This document shows positions 9,279 to 17,692 of a DNA stretch of 64,000 nucleotides, piece after piece. The notes below the pieces were generated by a model that did not search any database, was not told the origin of the DNA, and saw only the letters and a program-made list of their open reading frames with translations. The number at the start of each line of letters is the position of its first letter. The stretch's first letter is position 1. A program made the position numbers and the translations under genes. Source of the stretch: Halopseudomonas aestusnigri (GTDB taxonomy: Bacteria; Pseudomonadota; Gammaproteobacteria; Pseudomonadales; Pseudomonadaceae); assembly GCF_002197985.1 (NCBI RefSeq), contig NZ_NBYK01000009.1, positions 75,521 to 139,520 of the forward strand, written 5' to 3'.

Positions 9279-11387
9279 GTGAAACCGGTAATCAAGCAAT
9301 TCAAGTTAGGCAATAGCACAGTCACCATGGAAACAGGCCGCATTGCTCGCCAGGCTTCCGGTGCCGTTCTGGTCAGTATCGATAATGCTGTCAGCGTTCT
9401 GGTCACCGTTGTGGCCGCCAAGCAGCCCGAAGCTGGCCGCGATTTCTTCCCTCTGTCTGTTCATTACATCGAAAAGACTTACGCCGCCGGCCGTATCCCC
9501 GGTGGTTTCTTCAAGCGTGAAGGCCGTCCTTCCGAAAAGGAAACCCTGACGTCCCGCCTGATCGACCGTCCGATCCGTCCGCTGTTCGCCGAAGGCTTCA
9601 TGAACGAAGTGCAGGTTGTCTGCACCGTTGTTTCCACCGACAAGACCACCGATCCGGACATCGCTGCCCTGATCGGTACCTCCGCTGCTCTGGCTATTTC
9701 CGGCGTTCCGTTCAGTGGCCCGATTGGCGCTGCCCGCGTTGCCTTCGACGATCAGCGCGGTTACGTGCTGAACCCGACCTACGAAGAGCTGGCAACCTCG
9801 CGTCTGGACATGGTCGTCGCCGGTACCGAAGAAGCCGTACTGATGGTTGAGTCCGAAGCGCAAGAGCTGACCGAAGACCAGATGCTGGGTGCGGTACTGT
9901 TCGCCCACATGGAATTCCAGGGCGCTATCGCTGCCATCAAGGAATTCGCTGCCGAAGCTGGCAAGCCGGCTTGGGACTGGCAGGCGCCGGCAGAGAACAC
10001 CGCGCTGATCAACGCCATCAAGGGTGAGTTCGGTGCCGGTATCGCCGACGCCTACACCATCGTCAACAAGCAGGAGCGCTACACCCGTCTGGGCCAACTG
10101 CGCGACCAGGCTGTTGCTGCACTGTCCGGCGAAGACGAAGGCAAGTTCCCGGCTGGTGAAGTCAAGGACGTGTTCGGCGAGATCGAATACCGCACCGTTC
10201 GCGAAAGTATCGTTAACGGCAACCCGCGTATCGACGGTCGTGACACCAAGACTGTCCGTCCGCTGAACATCGAGGTTGGCGTTCTGGATCGTACCCACGG
10301 TTCTGCACTGTTTACCCGTGGCGAAACGCAGGCGCTGGTTGTGACCACCCTGGGTACCGCGCGTGACTCCCAACTGCTGGACATGCTGGAAGGCGAGCGC
10401 AAAGAGCCCTTCATGTTCCACTACAACTTCCCTCCCTACTCGGTAGGTGAGTGTGGTCGTATGGGCGGTACTGGCCGCCGCGAAATCGGTCACGGCCGTC
10501 TGGCGCGTCGCGGCGTTCAGGCTGTCATGCCCGATATGGATCAGTTCCCGTACTCCATCCGTGTGGTTTCCGAGATCACCGAGTCCAACGGTTCCAGCTC
10601 CATGGCTTCCGTTTGCGGTGCCTCTCTGGCGCTGATGGACGCGGGCGTGCCGCTGAAGGCGCCGGTTGCCGGTATTGCCATGGGTCTGGTCAAGGAAGGC
10701 GAGAAGTTCGCTGTTCTGACCGACATCCTGGGTGACGAAGATCACCTGGGCGACATGGACTTCAAGGTTGCCGGTACCGAGAAGGGTGTTACTGCGCTGC
10801 AGATGGACATCAAGATCAACGGTATCACCGAAGAGATCATGGAAATCGCGCTGCAGCAGGCGCACGAAGCGCGTCTGCACATCCTCAAGCAGATGAACGA
10901 AGTGCTGCCCGAGTCGCGCAAGGAAATCTCTTCCAATGCGCCGACCATGCTGAGCATGAAGATCGACCCGGAAAAGATCCGCGACGTGATCGGCAAGGGT
11001 GGTGCAACCATCCGTGGTATCTGCGACGAGACTGGCGCCTCCATCGACATCACCGACGACGGCATGGTCAAGATCTTCGCCGCCAGCAAGGACGCCGCCA
11101 ACGCTGCCAAGGCACGTGTTGACGCCATCACTGCCGAGGCCGAAATCGGCAAGGTCTACACCGGTAAGGTTGAGCGCATTGTCGACTTCGGTGCCTTCGT
11201 CAACATCCTGCCGGGTAAGGACGGCCTGGTTCACATTTCCCAGATCGCCAATGAGCGCATCGAGAAAGTGACCGACGTACTGCAGGAAGGTCAGGAAGTG
11301 AAGGTTCTGGTACTGGACGTGGACAACCGCGGCCGTATCAAGCTGTCCATGAAGGACGTTGAAGCTGCGGAGACCAGCGGCGTCTGA
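9279..11387 (+). CDS. pnp: Polyribonucleotide nucleotidyltransferase (PNPase)
   Basis: Phosphorolytic 3'-5' exoribonuclease and degradosome component. The 702-residue protein has two RNase PH-like domains separated by a helical linker, then a KH domain ([13 protein letters not shown], about 566-578) and an S1 domain ([13 protein letters not shown], about 629-641). The GTG at 9279 is used because a GAAGAGAGAGAAG tract precedes it and the family starts MKPVIKQF; an upstream ATG at 9204 lies inside the hairpin region. It is the last gene of the translation/RNA cluster. Confidence 0.98.
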   Translation: MKPVIKQFKLGNSTVTMETGRIARQASGAVLVSIDNAVSVLVTVVAAKQPEAGRDFFPLSVHYIEKTYAAGRIPGGFFKREGRPSEKETLTSRLIDRPIRPLFAEGFMNEVQVVCTVVSTDKTTDPDIAALIGTSAALAISGVPFSGPIGAARVAFDDQRGYVLNPTYEELATSRLDMVVAGTEEAVLMVESEAQELTEDQMLGAVLFAHMEFQGAIAAIKEFAAEAGKPAWDWQAPAENTALINAIKGEFGAGIADAYTIVNKQERYTRLGQLRDQAVAALSGEDEGKFPAGEVKDVFGEIEYRTVRESIVNGNPRIDGRDTKTVRPLNIEVGVLDRTHGSALFTRGETQALVVTTLGTARDSQLLDMLEGERKEPFMFHYNFPPYSVGECGRMGGTGRREIGHGRLARRGVQAVMPDMDQFPYSIRVVSEITESNGSSSMASVCGASLALMDAGVPLKAPVAGIAMGLVKEGEKFAVLTDILGDEDHLGDMDFKVAGTEKGVTALQMDIKINGITEEIMEIALQQAHEARLHILKQMNEVLPESRKEISSNAPTMLSMKIDPEKIRDVIGKGGATIRGICDETGASIDITDDGMVKIFAASKDAANAAKARVDAITAEAEIGKVYTGKVERIVDFGAFVNILPGKDGLVHISQIANERIEKVTDVLQEGQEVKVLVLDVDNRGRIKLSMKDVEAAETSGV

Positions 11388-11411
11388 CGACCCGCTGCCT
11401 CAGGCACTTGG

Positions 11412-11437
11412 AAACCCGGCTTCGGCCGGGTTTTTTT
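11412..11437 (+). terminator. Terminator after pnp
   Basis: AAACCCGGC-TTCG-GCCGGGTTT forms a 9-bp stem with a stable TTCG tetraloop followed by a seven-base T run. This is a textbook intrinsic terminator that closes the cluster. Confidence 0.95.
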
Positions 11438-11537
11438 GTGGGCATTCACCCTGCATGATCCGGTTGGCACACCCTGTTTGCGTTCGCTGGTCGTCTGGGT
11501 GATGCTTCTGCCTGTATTGCAATGATGGAGCGGCGAA

Positions 11538-13229
11538 ATGAAAGGGACTTCCCGGCTGGTGGCTGCGGGTGTGGTGCTGTTTACGACCCTTGGATTGCTG
11601 GGGTACCTCTGGGCCAACCAGTTGCGACTGGATGTTCCGGGTTATGGCTTTATTCGGCCTCAGGCAGCCGGGCTTTCTGTACGCCTCGGCTCTCACCTTG
11701 TCTGGCTTGATCACGAGGGCCGGGAGCAACAGCATCTGGATCTTGGTCAGGCCGGTATCGCTCCGGCGGGTGACCATGCGTTTTTAAGTAATGGTGATCT
11801 GCTGGTCTATCATCGCCCCGAAGAAGCCGGGTTCGGCTACTGGCTGGCGCGCTACCTGCGGCTGCAGAAGACCCCCGGCAGGGCTCTCGTTGGTCCTGAG
11901 GGGTTTTATCGTTGCGCCCTGCCTCAACTGGCCTGTGAACCCTACGGTCGACTGCTGCCGGCAATGGACAGTGCCTTTCGTCTTGCACTGGCGGCAGACG
12001 ATGTTCTCTTTGTTGCGGATACGCCCGGCTTCCATGTTTACCGCCTGTCTGCCGATCAGCTTGAGCTGAAACGCTCACCTGAAGGACTGCTGCGTTTCCC
12101 CAATCAGCTTCGCCTGACCGCTGATGGTCTTTGGGTCGCCGATACCAATAACCATCGGTTGGTGATGCTGGATGACGGCGTCGATGACTTTGGCTTGCCA
12201 AGGCGCGATGTTGAGCTGCCGGCCCAGGGCGCGCTGCGCTGGCCACATCAGTTTGCCGAACGCGCGGATGGCTGGCTGGTCAACCTGGCCAATAACGCCA
12301 TGCGTAATGGCCGTCTGGTTCAGTTTGATGGCGATCTGAAGGTCATTGCCACGCCTGCTGCCGAGCTGATCGGTGATCCGTTGGCATTCGAGCTTTGGGG
12401 TGACCGTCTGTGGGTTGTAGACGGTGCCGCGCAACGGCTTTTCCTGCTGGATAGTCAGGGCGGACACCCGACCGCGATAGCGAGTCCGACGCTGACCTCG
12501 CTGGAGCAGCAGGCGACGCAGCTGCGTGAGCACTACCGCTGGCTGGGGTGGCTGGGACTTGGGGTGATGGGGCTTAGCCTGGTTGCTGGCTTTGCTGCGG
12601 CGTGGTTGCTGGAGCGCAAGGAAACCCTGGCGCAATTCCGTGGTTTGGCCGGTCGCGGGTTCATTGCGGCGGTCGCGGCAGAACCTGCGCCGATCCCCGG
12701 AGGCGACGTCTACTGGCTACCCAATCGGCTGCAACGGCGCCTGCGCTGGATCATGCCGATGCTGGTGCTGGTCGTTGCAGCACTCGGGTATGTGTTGTTT
12801 CAGATGGTGATGCTGGGTAGCGCCGCCTGGCCGCTGGTGTCGCTGGCGTGCTACGGAGCTCTCTGTCTGGGGCTCATGATCCATGATCTGCGGGCCTCGG
12901 CGCGGCAGCGGCTTGGGGTGTCCGATCGGGCGTTGATCCTGGATGGACAGGGCAGGCAGCGCACCGTCCCGCTGGCTGAGGTACGCTATAGCGCGACCCA
13001 TCTGATGGCGGATGACATTGTGCTGTTTCTAGGCAACCCAATGCAGCCGGTGTTTGACCGTCAGGCGCTGGAGACGCTGGTCTTTCCGCGGCTCAAAGCC
13101 TCGCGCTTGTGTCCGCCGTGGGCTGTCTGGATGGCACTGTGGCGCAGTCACCACCCGCAGGCGGTGATGGGGGCCATTCTGATTCCGGTGACTCTGGCGC
13201 TGCTGCTTTTCTTGCCACAGCTGTCGTGA
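11538..13229 (+). CDS. NHL-repeat/beta-propeller membrane protein of unknown function
   Basis: I do not recognise a characterised family. The 563-residue protein has an N-terminal membrane anchor (about 8-27), then an extracytoplasmic region of about 300 residues with NHL-like repeats; FPNQLRLTADGLWVADTNNHRLVML near 190-215 is the clearest, and WPHQFAERADGWLVNLAN is another. This is followed by a helix near 335-355, two adjacent helices near 404-451 around a cytoplasmic-looking segment, and a final helix at 542-562. The propeller may sense or bind a ligand or surface polymer, but the function is open. It is flanked by the pnp terminator and a convergent small gene, so it is probably monocistronic. 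Confidence 0.85.
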   Translation: MKGTSRLVAAGVVLFTTLGLLGYLWANQLRLDVPGYGFIRPQAAGLSVRLGSHLVWLDHEGREQQHLDLGQAGIAPAGDHAFLSNGDLLVYHRPEEAGFGYWLARYLRLQKTPGRALVGPEGFYRCALPQLACEPYGRLLPAMDSAFRLALAADDVLFVADTPGFHVYRLSADQLELKRSPEGLLRFPNQLRLTADGLWVADTNNHRLVMLDDGVDDFGLPRRDVELPAQGALRWPHQFAERADGWLVNLANNAMRNGRLVQFDGDLKVIATPAAELIGDPLAFELWGDRLWVVDGAAQRLFLLDSQGGHPTAIASPTLTSLEQQATQLREHYRWLGWLGLGVMGLSLVAGFAAAWLLERKETLAQFRGLAGRGFIAAVAAEPAPIPGGDVYWLPNRLQRRLRWIMPMLVLVVAALGYVLFQMVMLGSAAWPLVSLACYGALCLGLMIHDLRASARQRLGVSDRALILDGQGRQRTVPLAEVRYSATHLMADDIVLFLGNPMQPVFDRQALETLVFPRLKASRLCPPWAVWMALWRSHHPQAVMGAILIPVTLALLLFLPQLS

Positions 13230-13282
13230 GTAAGCCGGTGCCCCCGGGTTGCACCGAGGCGCTCGCTATTGCTCTTGGGGTA

Positions 13283-13477
13283 TCAGGCCTTGCCTTGGTC
13301 GTCTGTGTCGGTATTGGCCCGCGCCTGCGCCTCGATGAGCTCCTGAAGATAGTCAGCGGTACTTTGACTGGCTGTGCGGTCACTGTTTTGCTGGAGGCGC
13401 TGGCGGTTGTCATCGGCCTGGATAGCAGGGCTGGAGGCGAGGAAGGATGCCACAATCAATGCAGACAGATTTTTCAT
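13283..13477 (-). CDS. Small secreted protein, function unknown
   Basis: The 64-residue product begins with a signal peptide (MKNLSALIVASFLASSPAIQA, cleaved near residue 21). A hydrophilic mature part of about 43 residues follows, rich in Gln, Asp and Ala with one predicted helix (ADYLQELIEAQARA). AGGAG lies eight bases before the ATG, which supports translation. It is divergent from a LysR-type regulator, and the shared region holds two inverted repeats, so it may be that regulator's target. No homologue is recognised. Confidence 0.7.
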   Translation of the reverse strand: MKNLSALIVASFLASSPAIQADDNRQRLQQNSDRTASQSTADYLQELIEAQARANTDTDDQGKA

Positions 13478-13566
13478 GCAGGGTTCTCCTGTTGATGAGT
13501 CCCGCCCCGGTTCCAGCGTATACTTCTGAAATATTCTGAAACTGTTTCTGTTTTTGCAGGATTTCT

Positions 13567-13591
13567 GGTTCTCGACTTTCTGTCGAGAACC
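13567..13591. promoter_or_regulatory. 10-bp inverted repeat in the LysR/secreted-protein region
   Basis: GGTTCTCGAC and GTCGAGAACC are perfect reverse complements with a TTTCT centre. The site lies 90 bases upstream of the small secreted gene and about 160 upstream of the LysR gene. It could be an operator or, without T tracts on either side, a structured leader. LysR proteins usually bind T-N11-A dyads, and such a dyad fits inside. Confidence 0.5.
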
Positions 13592-13623
13592 TGTCGCAAG
13601 GGCGGTTCGGTCACTATATGGCA

Positions 13624-13638
13624 GCGACAAAGTGTCGC
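13624..13638. repeat. GCGACA/TGTCGC inverted repeat
   Basis: GCGACA-AAG-TGTCGC is a 6-bp-arm palindrome between the larger inverted repeat and the LysR start. An additional TGTCGC occurs at 13592-13597. The spacing to the LysR gene (about 110 bases) fits an autoregulatory or activation site, but this is inference. Confidence 0.4.
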
Positions 13639-13749
13639 AGTAGCGTGCTATTTGGCGATTCAGAATTTCCTTTTTGGAAACAATAGGCCCGTTTACGCCC
13701 GTCTCACTGTGCATTCGGGTCCCTCTGAACAACCCTGGTGGCGCTTCCG

Positions 13750-14667
13750 ATGCAGGATATGAACGATCTGTTGTGCTTTGCTCGCGTCGTGCGTTTTGGC
13801 GGGTTTGCGGCCGCCGAACGAGCAACGGGTGAGCGCAAGTCGAAACTCAGCAAGCGGGTTGCGCGGCTGGAGGCACACTTCGGCGCCCGGCTCATCGAGC
13901 GCTCCACTCGCCACTTCCGAGTGACGGATCTGGGGCGCGAGCTTTACCGTGAATGCGAAGTGATCCTGCAGCGTCTGGAGTCGGCCGAGGCGCTGGCGAT
14001 GACAGCGCGTGATGAGGTGTCCGGTACGGTTCGAGTCAGCATGTCTTCTGGCATGCTGGAGTATTTGGGGCGCGATACCCTGGTCGACTTCATGACCCGC
14101 TATCCGCAAGTACGCGTGCAGATCCGGCTGTCCAGTCAGCGGATTGATCTGATTAATGAGCGCATTGATGTTGCCTTCCGAGTGGCAACCCGTTTCGATA
14201 CCGATCAGTCATTGGCTATGCGTTCGCTTGGGGTTGGCGCACGTATTCTGGTTGCCAGCCCAGCGCTATTGCAGCGCATGGGGGGCGCGCCGGCGCAGCT
14301 GGAGGATCTCAGCCGTTTTCCAACCCTGTCGGTTGGCGAGATGCTTGAACGGGATCGCTGGGAGTTTGCCAATGATGCAGGCGAGACCTGCGACTTTCAC
14401 CATGCCCCGCATTTCAGTTGCGGTGACTTGCAACTGATATGCGAGGCGGCAGTTGCCGGTCAGGGCGTGGTGTTGTTGCCTGAGCATATTTGCGAGCCGG
14501 AGGTTCGTTCAGGCCGGCTGGTTCACATCCTGCCCCAATGGCATGCACTGGAAGGCCAGATTCACATGGTCTTCACCACGCCCCGCGGCATGCTGCCGCC
14601 GGTGCGTGCTTTTATCGATCACTGTGTGGAAACCCTGGCGCAGCGTGGCGACCGGGCAGCGCGTTGA
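13750..14667 (+). CDS. LysR-family transcriptional regulator
   Basis: A 305-residue regulator with an N-terminal winged HTH (about 1-60; FGGFAAAERATG then LSKRVARLEAHFGARLIERSTR) and a periplasmic-binding-protein-like effector domain from about 90. The ATG at 13750 gives MQDMNDLLCFARVV, typical of the family; a GTG at 13738 is also open. It is divergent from the small secreted protein at 13283-13477. Its inducer is unknown. It resembles the large subgroup that controls an adjacent divergent gene. Confidence 0.93.
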   Translation: MQDMNDLLCFARVVRFGGFAAAERATGERKSKLSKRVARLEAHFGARLIERSTRHFRVTDLGRELYRECEVILQRLESAEALAMTARDEVSGTVRVSMSSGMLEYLGRDTLVDFMTRYPQVRVQIRLSSQRIDLINERIDVAFRVATRFDTDQSLAMRSLGVGARILVASPALLQRMGGAPAQLEDLSRFPTLSVGEMLERDRWEFANDAGETCDFHHAPHFSCGDLQLICEAAVAGQGVVLLPEHICEPEVRSGRLVHILPQWHALEGQIHMVFTTPRGMLPPVRAFIDHCVETLAQRGDRAAR

Positions 14668-14730
14668 TGGGCGCCGCCTGCAACCGGTCGCGCCGGAAAT
14701 CGAGCTGGCGCTGCTGCACCGGCTGCAGCT

Positions 14731-15486
14731 TCACGCGGAGTATCGGGTGTCCTGTTCGGCATCGCCCCGCTTTTCCTGCTTGTGCTGGTCTTCGCTGGCG
14801 CCATGCTTCCAGTAGCTGGAGATGTACAGGTCGCTGCGGGCGATTTGGCGTTCCTCTCGCAGGAATTGGCGCAATGCACGCATGCTGGCGAATTCGCACG
14901 CGGCCCATACATTCACGCGACCTGCCGGCCAGTCTATCTGGCGCAGACGCTCCACCAGTGCCGCAGGGTTGCTGCCGGGCTCGGGATTGACCAGCCAGTT
15001 CAGCGCGATACCGGTTGGCGCGTTCAATGGCTGAATATCCGCCGGATCGATCACTTCCAGTACTGCGACTCCGCAGGCGCTGACCGGCAGGGACTCCAGA
15101 TTGACACTGATAGCCGGCAGGGCAGTCATGTCACCGACTACAACAAATCCGTCGGCGTCCTGCAGCAGCGGCTTGCGTGGCCCAGGCCCGCCAATCAGGA
15201 TGGTATCGCCAGGGCTGCATTGCTCGGCCCAGCTTGAGGCCGGACCGCCGTCGGCATGACGAACAAAGTCGACATCAATCTCGCCCGAGCGCTGTGTGCG
15301 CACGGTATAGGTACGCATCCGTTGGGGCTGGGTGGTGGTAGCCGGGAAAATCAGTTTGATATAAGCGCCGGCCTGGGCATCCGGGAAGGCTTGCATGCCT
15401 TCTCCACCGAGGGTGACTCGTAGCATGTTTCGAGTCACTGGCTGCTTGCGGAGGACCTGCAGGGTCCGTGGTGCGGGTTTGGCCAT
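14731..15486 (-). CDS. Siderophore-interacting FAD-binding reductase (SIP/ViuB family)
   Basis: A 251-residue cytoplasmic flavoprotein expected to reduce ferric siderophores and release iron. The N-terminal FAD-binding barrel carries the RTYTVR motif (about residues 58-63) that contacts the flavin. The middle part has the phosphate-binding GGPGPRKP (about 99-106) and GDMTALPAI (about 118-126). The C-terminal SIP domain contains WAACEFASMRALR near 195-207. The last ~25 residues are Lys/Glu/Asp-rich and probably disordered. A MarR regulator is encoded 14 bases upstream on the same strand, so the two probably form an operon. Confidence 0.92.
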   Translation of the reverse strand: MAKPAPRTLQVLRKQPVTRNMLRVTLGGEGMQAFPDAQAGAYIKLIFPATTTQPQRMRTYTVRTQRSGEIDVDFVRHADGGPASSWAEQCSPGDTILIGGPGPRKPLLQDADGFVVVGDMTALPAISVNLESLPVSACGVAVLEVIDPADIQPLNAPTGIALNWLVNPEPGSNPAALVERLRQIDWPAGRVNVWAACEFASMRALRQFLREERQIARSDLYISSYWKHGASEDQHKQEKRGDAEQDTRYSA

Positions 15487-15500
15487 GGATAATTCTCCAA

Positions 15501-15944
15501 TCAGCTGTCTGGTGGCAGGTCGCCTTCCAGGTTTTGGGTCATATGCCAGGCGATACGGATAAAGTGCTCGACCTCTGCTTGGGTCAGGTCACAGGTCATG
15601 CGTGTAAGCGTTTGCTGCTCAAGTTCCTGAATACGCTGCATCATTGCCTCGCCTGCCGGGGTTGGGTGCAGCAAATGGCTGCGTTTGTCTGCCGGGTTGC
15701 AGGCCTTGCTGATCAGTCCGGCTTCAAGCAGATCGTTGAGTACGCGGGTGATCTGTGCCTTGTCACGGCGCATGCGCTGGGCGATGCGCCGGGCGGTACA
15801 AGCCTGCACATAGCACACTGCCTTGAGAATGCGGACATGGGTGCCGGGCAACGGCAGATTGGCGTCACGGATGGTTTGCACCATATGGCCTCGATAGGCG
15901 TGAGCGACTTGCTGCAGAGCGTGGCTGAGTGATGGGCGTTGCAT
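15501..15944 (-). CDS. MarR-family regulator next to the siderophore reductase
   Basis: Winged-HTH dimeric repressor type. With the ATG at 15944 the product is 147 residues, the usual MarR length, with the recognition region ARRIAQRMRRDKAQITRVLNDLLEAGLI (about 67-94) and a wing containing NPADKRSHLLHPT. In-frame ATGs at 15980, 15986 and 16004 would add up to 20 residues, but they lie in two operator-like palindromes, so the shorter start is preferred. No strong Shine-Dalgarno supports any of them. It probably represses itself and the reductase; the ligand is unknown. Confidence 0.85.
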   Translation of the reverse strand: MQRPSLSHALQQVAHAYRGHMVQTIRDANLPLPGTHVRILKAVCYVQACTARRIAQRMRRDKAQITRVLNDLLEAGLISKACNPADKRSHLLHPTPAGEAMMQRIQELEQQTLTRMTCDLTQAEVEHFIRIAWHMTQNLEGDLPPDS

Positions 15945-15961
15945 CGATTTGGCTGTGATTA

Positions 15962-15978
15962 GGTTGACTTTGTCAACC
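15962..15978. promoter_or_regulatory. MarR-type operator palindrome 1
   Basis: GGTTGAC-TTT-GTCAACC is a perfect 7-bp-arm inverted repeat 18 bases upstream of the preferred MarR start. Confidence 0.65.
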
Positions 15979-15989
15979 ATGTTCATTTT

Positions 15990-16006
15990 GGTTGACTGTG
16001 TCAATC
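15990..16006. promoter_or_regulatory. MarR-type operator palindrome 2
   Basis: GGTTGAC-TGT-GTCAATC repeats the first site with one arm mismatch. Its centre is 28 bases from the first, and it lies between the MarR gene and divergent thpR. Two copies of the same dyad strongly suggest a specific regulator, most likely the adjacent MarR protein. Confidence 0.65.
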
Positions 16007-16067
16007 AATTGCCGGCTGTGCCGACGAGCGGCTACATTGAGAAGGAAAGGGCTAGTGGAGGAAATTG

Positions 16068-16601
16068 ATGCCGCGCCTGTTTCTTGGTCTGGAGTTGCCT
16101 GAACATCAGTGCCAGCAGTTACTGGCTCTGCAGGAGCCGATTGTTTCCTTGCGCTGGCAGACGGCTGCGCAGCTGCATTTGACTGTGCGTTTCATCGGTG
16201 CTGTGCAAGAGCTGCAGGTGGACGAGTTGACATCGGCACTGGCTGCGCTTGATGCGCCGGCGTTTTCACTCCAGCTCGGCGGAGTCGGCTATTTCGGCTC
16301 GCCGCAACGGCCAAGTATTCTCTGGGCTGGCGTGGTTGCGCCAGCGCCGCTGCAGGCGCTGCGTGAGCAGGTCGACGAGCTGATCGCCCCTTGGTGCGCC
16401 GCCGAGCCACAGCGCTTTGTACCGCATGTCACGCTGGCGCGCTGCGGCCCGGGCAGCGCGCCTCTGCAAGGTTTCCTGCAGCGTCGGCGGGGATTGCTGT
16501 CGGTGCCCTGGCAGGTGAAAGAGCTTTGCCTGTTCAACAGTGATCCTGGCTCCGGTGGCTCGCGCTACTCGGTACTGGCGCGTTATCCATTGGAGGGCTG
16601 A
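16068..16601 (+). CDS. thpR: RNA 2',3'-cyclic phosphodiesterase (2'-5' RNA ligase family)
   Basis: A 177-residue 2H phosphoesterase, historically called LigT. Both catalytic HxT motifs are present: HLT near residue 37 and HVT near 120. GGAGGA five bases before the ATG at 16068 fixes the start (a TTG immediately upstream is in frame but unnecessary). The stop overlaps the start of the cupin gene by one base. Members open 2',3'-cyclic phosphates or ligate tRNA halves in vitro; the cellular role is uncertain. Confidence 0.92.
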   Translation: MPRLFLGLELPEHQCQQLLALQEPIVSLRWQTAAQLHLTVRFIGAVQELQVDELTSALAALDAPAFSLQLGGVGYFGSPQRPSILWAGVVAPAPLQALREQVDELIAPWCAAEPQRFVPHVTLARCGPGSAPLQGFLQRRRGLLSVPWQVKELCLFNSDPGSGGSRYSVLARYPLEG

Positions 16602-16978
16602 TGCAGCCATTGATTCGTCGTTACGACCCTACAGCCGAGTATTACTTTGACGAAGGCTGTTATATCCATGAACTGTCCAATGCGGCGGATGATCCGCTGT
16701 TGTCGGTGGCTCGCGCGCGCCTGCCGCTTGGCGGTCAGACTCGCTGGCATCGGTTGCACGGGGTGACCGAACGTTATCTGATCGAGGCAGGTGAGGGGCT
16801 GGTCGAACTGGCAGATCAGCCGGCCCGGCTGGTGGGCGCCGGTGATGTGGTGGTCATCCCGGCGGGCTGCCCGCAGCGTATCCGCTGCGTCGGCGAGCAG
16901 GTGCTGGTGTTTTTGGCACTATGCACGCCGCGCTTTGTGCCGGGCTGCTACGAGGATCTGGAGCCAGTGGCCGGTTGA
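16601..16978 (+). CDS. Small cupin-domain protein
   Basis: A 125-residue single-domain cupin. Motif 1 is recognisable as W-H-R-L-H-G-V-T-E-R-Y-L-I-E (about 49-62), and motif 2 contains GAGDVVVIPAGCPQRI (about 79-94). His and Glu ligands of motif 1 are present, while motif 2 has Gln where many cupins have His, so metal binding may be altered. Start and thpR stop overlap (ATGA-type), implying coupling. The end overlaps the convergent pseudouridine synthase by 31 bases. Confidence 0.85.
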   Translation: MQPLIRRYDPTAEYYFDEGCYIHELSNAADDPLLSVARARLPLGGQTRWHRLHGVTERYLIEAGEGLVELADQPARLVGAGDVVVIPAGCPQRIRCVGEQVLVFLALCTPRFVPGCYEDLEPVAG

Positions 16979-17667
16979 TCGACCGAGGCGACTTCCGCAG
17001 CGGTGAGGGCCCTGTACTGCCCTGCCCGCAGCGCAGGGTCGAGTTGGATCGCGCCCATGCTTTCGCGGTGCAGGGTAGCCACCTGATTGCCAACGGCATG
17101 AAACATTCGCTTGATCTGGTGATAGCGGCCTTCGTAGATGGTTAGCCGGCATTCTCGTGCACCGACCTGCTCCAGTTGCGCCGGTGAGGTGGTCAGCTGC
17201 TCGGTGGTCATGTAGATCCCCGAAGCAAAACGCTCGGCGGTGTCGCTGGTGATGGGCCGCAGTGTCGTGACGCGATAGGTCTTGGGCAGCTTTACCCTGG
17301 GCTCTGTCAGCCGCCTCGACCAGCTGCCGTCGTTGGTCAGAATCAGCAGCCCGCTGGAGCCGCGATCCAGGCGGCCACCGATATGCAGCTCCGCGCGCAG
17401 CTCTGCAGGAAACAGCTCCAGCACGGTTGGGTGCTGCGGGTCGCGGGTGGCGCTCAGGTAGCCGACCGGTTTATGCAACATGAAGAACAATGCAGGACGG
17501 TATTGCAGCAGCTGTTCTTCCAGGCAGATAGCCACGAACTGGTCGACCTCAAAACGCGGGTCAAAGACCTGCTTGCCGGCAACGGTTACCCGGCCGCTGG
17601 CAATCAGCAGACGCGCGGTCTGCCGACTATGGGGCGTGTTATTGCTGATAAATCGGTCGAGTTTCAT
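16948..17667 (-). CDS. rRNA pseudouridine synthase, RsuA family
   Basis: A 239-residue protein with an N-terminal S4 RNA-binding domain (about 1-47: KLDRFISNNTPHSRQTARLL). The catalytic domain carries GGRLDRGSSGLL with the nucleophilic aspartate near D101. GRYHQIKRMFHAVGN near 188-202 is the conserved C-terminal motif of the RsuA/RluB/E/F family. RsuA (16S U516) is the nearest known member by size and by the LDRFIS start. The ATG at 17667 begins at the S4 domain; longer upstream readings are not family-like. Confidence 0.92.
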   Translation of the reverse strand: MKLDRFISNNTPHSRQTARLLIASGRVTVAGKQVFDPRFEVDQFVAICLEEQLLQYRPALFFMLHKPVGYLSATRDPQHPTVLELFPAELRAELHIGGRLDRGSSGLLILTNDGSWSRRLTEPRVKLPKTYRVTTLRPITSDTAERFASGIYMTTEQLTTSPAQLEQVGARECRLTIYEGRYHQIKRMFHAVGNQVATLHRESMGAIQLDPALRAGQYRALTAAEVASVDQPATGSRSS

Positions 17668-17692
17668 GGTCGCGGAGTATACGCGTCTGCCA

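Noticed and set aside
9306..11234. Long open frame on the - strand across pnp (642 codons)
   Set aside because: Mirror of PNPase codon bias; no ribosome site or family resemblance.
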